Shown here: positions 62,239-64,000 of the stretch, piece by piece
How positions within the stretch are numbered: the stretch's first letter is position 1
Layout: each line of letters begins with the position of its first letter
Assembly: GCA_045652245.1 (NCBI GenBank)
Contig: JAZRTY010000023.1
Coordinates: 1-64,000 of the forward strand
From: SIG622 sp045652245
GTDB lineage: Bacteria > Bacillota > Clostridia > Oscillospirales > CAG-382
Direction: 5' to 3'
DNA length: 64,000 nucleotides
Notes under the pieces: model-generated
Told to the model about the DNA's origin: nothing
Databases searched by the model: none
What the model saw: only the letters and a program-made list of their open reading frames with translations
Position numbers and translations under genes: made by a program

Positions 62239-63151
62239 TACAAAGAAGCTTACCGGGAGAATAATTAAAGGCGTCGGTGGTCTTTATACAATTATTCCCG
62301 ATTCAGACAAAAGTATAAGAATAACTGCAAGTGCAAAGGGGACCTTCCGTCACGAAAAGATAACACCGACTGTCGGCGATATCGTGAGCTTTGATTGTAT
62401 TTCAGAGGAAAGTGCTGTTATAACCGATATTCACAACAGAAAAAATCTTCTGGTCCGTCCTGCGTGTGCAAATGTAGATTGTCTTGTAATTACTGCGTGT
62501 GCCAAAAATCCAAAGCCGGATGTTTATATGCTTGATAAGCTATCGGCAGTTGCTCTGTATAACAATATTAAGATATTATTTGTATTTAACAAGTGCGATA
62601 TCTGTCCGCCGGATGAGCTTGTGGCTATTTATAACAAGGCAGGCTTTGAAACTGTCGGAATTTCTGCAGCTGAAAGTGATTGCGAAAGTGCAGGAATACT
62701 AAAAATAAGAGAATTTATAAATGGTAAGGTTTCCTTCTTTGCAGGGGCCTCGGGGGTTGGAAAGTCAAGCCTTATGAACGTACTTTTTCCAAACCTTTCG
62801 ATTACAACAGGAGGACTCAGCAGGAAAATTTCAAGAGGGAAGCACACTACAAGGGCTACCGAGCTATATTTGGTAAATGATGATACCTATATTGCCGACA
62901 CTCCCGGATTTTCCTCCTTTGATGTAGCACAGCTCGGACTTATTCCGAAGGACAGACTTCTTGAGGCCTTTCCGGATATATACAAAAACAGTACAGGCTG
63001 TGTCTATACCGATTGTACTCACACAGGCGAGGGTGCAGATGTATGCTCGGTAAAAGCAGCGCTCGAAAAAGGGCAGATTTCTCTTTCCCGTCATGAAAGC
63101 TATGTAAAGCTTTACGGTGAAATTTCAGCTATAAAAGAATGGGACAAATAA
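62228..63151 (+). CDS. rsgA: Ribosome small-subunit-dependent GTPase RsgA
   Basis: A 307-residue circularly permuted GTPase. The N-terminal OB fold comes first; then motif order G4 (NKCD), G1 (GASGVGKSS), G2/G3 (TTRATELY, ADTPGFSSF). The C-terminal zinc knuckle has CVYTDCTHTGEGADVC. It acts in late 30S maturation. Overlapping the kinase gene, it should be co-translated. rpe, often next, is absent; thiN follows at 1 bp. Confidence 0.96.
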   Translation: MTSNTKKLTGRIIKGVGGLYTIIPDSDKSIRITASAKGTFRHEKITPTVGDIVSFDCISEESAVITDIHNRKNLLVRPACANVDCLVITACAKNPKPDVYMLDKLSAVALYNNIKILFVFNKCDICPPDELVAIYNKAGFETVGISAAESDCESAGILKIREFINGKVSFFAGASGVGKSSLMNVLFPNLSITTGGLSRKISRGKHTTRATELYLVNDDTYIADTPGFSSFDVAQLGLIPKDRLLEAFPDIYKNSTGCVYTDCTHTGEGADVCSVKAALEKGQISLSRHESYVKLYGEISAIKEWDK

Positions 63152-63152
63152 A

Positions 63153-63812
63153 ATGCAAAATAAATGTTTTATCTTCACAGGTGGCGAAAAAATAGCTGCA
63201 AAAAACTTCAACAGCGATTACTTTGAAAATGCTTTTCTTATTGCTGCAGATTCAGGTGTTTTACAGTTACTCGAGCTTTCAGAAGTCGGAATACAAGTAA
63301 GTCCTGACCTGCTTTTGGGTGATATGGATTCCTTTGATAAGAAAAGTGCGCAGCAGCTTTTCAAAAATGCAGAGTTCATCCCCTTCCCACCCGAAAAAGA
63401 TTATACCGATACCCAGTTAGCCCTTAAAATTGCAATAGAAAAAGGATATACGGATATTGAAATTATCGGTGGAACGGGTGGCCGTTGTGACCATTTTCTG
63501 TCAAATCTTCTGCTGTTTAACTACTGCAGCGAAAATGGCGTGTCACTCACTGTCTGCGACGGAAAAAATAAAATTTTCTACTGCGACAGTGGTGTTGTGG
63601 ATATAAAAAAAGACGAAAAATACAAGTATCTTTCAATTATCCCGTTCGGCGCTCCCCTTTTTGGTGTTTCGATTAAGGGTACAAAGTATGAGCTTGAAAA
63701 TGCAGATGTATCAGATAGTATGCCTGTTACTGTTTCAAACGAAATAATTTGTGATACTTGTAATATCAGTGTAAAAAAAGGGAGCTTTTACATAATACTC
63801 AGCTGTGACTGA
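63153..63812 (+). CDS. thiN: Thiamine pyrophosphokinase
   Basis: A 219-residue enzyme converting thiamine to thiamine diphosphate. Motifs: IAADSGVLQLLEL, DLLLGDMDSFD, PEKDYTDTQLALKIA, GGTGGRCDHFLSNLLLF; the C-terminal domain closes with NEIICDTCNISVKKGSFYIIL. It immediately follows rsgA, a common Firmicutes order. A weak hairpin and T-run (63819-63847) follow. Confidence 0.95.
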   Translation: MQNKCFIFTGGEKIAAKNFNSDYFENAFLIAADSGVLQLLELSEVGIQVSPDLLLGDMDSFDKKSAQQLFKNAEFIPFPPEKDYTDTQLALKIAIEKGYTDIEIIGGTGGRCDHFLSNLLLFNYCSENGVSLTVCDGKNKIFYCDSGVVDIKKDEKYKYLSIIPFGAPLFGVSIKGTKYELENADVSDSMPVTVSNEIICDTCNISVKKGSFYIILSCD

Positions 63813-63874
63813 ATATAAAAAAGTGCAAAGTTTACTTTTCTTTTTTTATAAATTTTATCTTACGGAGGTTTGCC

Positions 63875-64000
63875 TTGATACGGCTTGACAAATATATTTC
63901 AGACACTCTCCCTTGCACACGAAAGGAAGCAATAAAGCTTATAAAGAGTAAAAAAGTAACGGTAAACGGTGAGACAATTACACAATCAGATAAAAAAATT
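63875..64000 (+). CDS. S4-domain protein, probable RsuA-type pseudouridine synthase (3' truncated by window)
   Basis: A frame opens at TTG (63875) 6 bp after GGAGG and runs off the window. The 42 visible codons read MIRLDKYISDTLPCTRKEAI then KLIKSKKVTVNGETI, an S4 RNA-binding domain of the type at the N-terminus of RsuA/RluB pseudouridine synthases. The catalytic domain is beyond the window, so identity is a family guess. Confidence 0.75.
   Translation, partial: MIRLDKYISDTLPCTRKEAIKLIKSKKVTVNGETITQSDKKI

Overview
The window looks like chromosome from a low-G+C Gram-positive anaerobe of the class Clostridia, probably an Oscillospiraceae/Ruminococcaceae-type gut or rumen organism. Support comes from the dockerin, cohesin-like and SLH surface proteins, the yicC-remA-gmk-rpoZ-priA-def-fmt-rsmB-rlmN-prpC-prkC-rsgA-thiN run typical of Firmicutes, a perfect CIRCE operator before groESL, and SOS boxes of the Gram-positive type at lexA. 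This placement is inference; no rRNA gene is present.

Positions 1-15132 read as the right-hand part of an integrative element. It ends at a displaced 3' tail of the ribosomal protein gene rpsI (15085-15132), followed by what looks like the native rpsI terminator. Moving inward from that junction there are five helically phased A-tracts, two paralogous tyrosine integrases, an excisionase-like protein, two ParB-like proteins, a MazF-like protein behind a region that folds as a structured RNA, a sigma-like protein, a zinc ribbon, an ImmA/IrrE-type metallopeptidase, a small conserved protein, a LexA-like self-cleaving repressor, a WYL regulator, and a protein that seems to fuse a RelB/DinJ-type ribbon-helix-helix to an alkyltransferase-like (ATL) domain. 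At the left edge are two large surface-protein genes. One is truncated by the window and ends in a dockerin. The other has a signal peptide, a cohesin-like domain, GLUG and InlB-type repeats, and three C-terminal SLH domains. No intact rpsI lies in the window, so the left end of the element is beyond position 1.

Positions 15259-27228 are chromosomal, on the plus strand except for dapA. They hold a predicted HEPN-CBS protein, a B12-binding radical SAM protein, dapA, prmA-rsmE, a membrane protein, a CdaR/PucR-type regulator, and ftsE-ftsX with an M23 murein hydrolase activator and a C-terminal processing protease. lexA (27234-27839) faces them.

Positions 28098-40598 form one long minus-strand carbohydrate-uptake locus. 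It has an unusually large solute-binding protein, two pairs of permeases, an NHL-repeat/Yip1 membrane protein and a DUF5696-like secreted protein, but no ATPase. groESL, an rRNA methyltransferase, two small membrane proteins, a PrsA-like foldase, an acyl-CoA synthetase and an acyltransferase-like protein follow.

Positions 50139-64000 are a dense plus-strand housekeeping run for RNA metabolism, nucleotide supply, replication restart, formyl-methionine processing, rRNA methylation and Hanks-type kinase/phosphatase signalling. The window ends inside an S4-domain protein that is probably a pseudouridine synthase.
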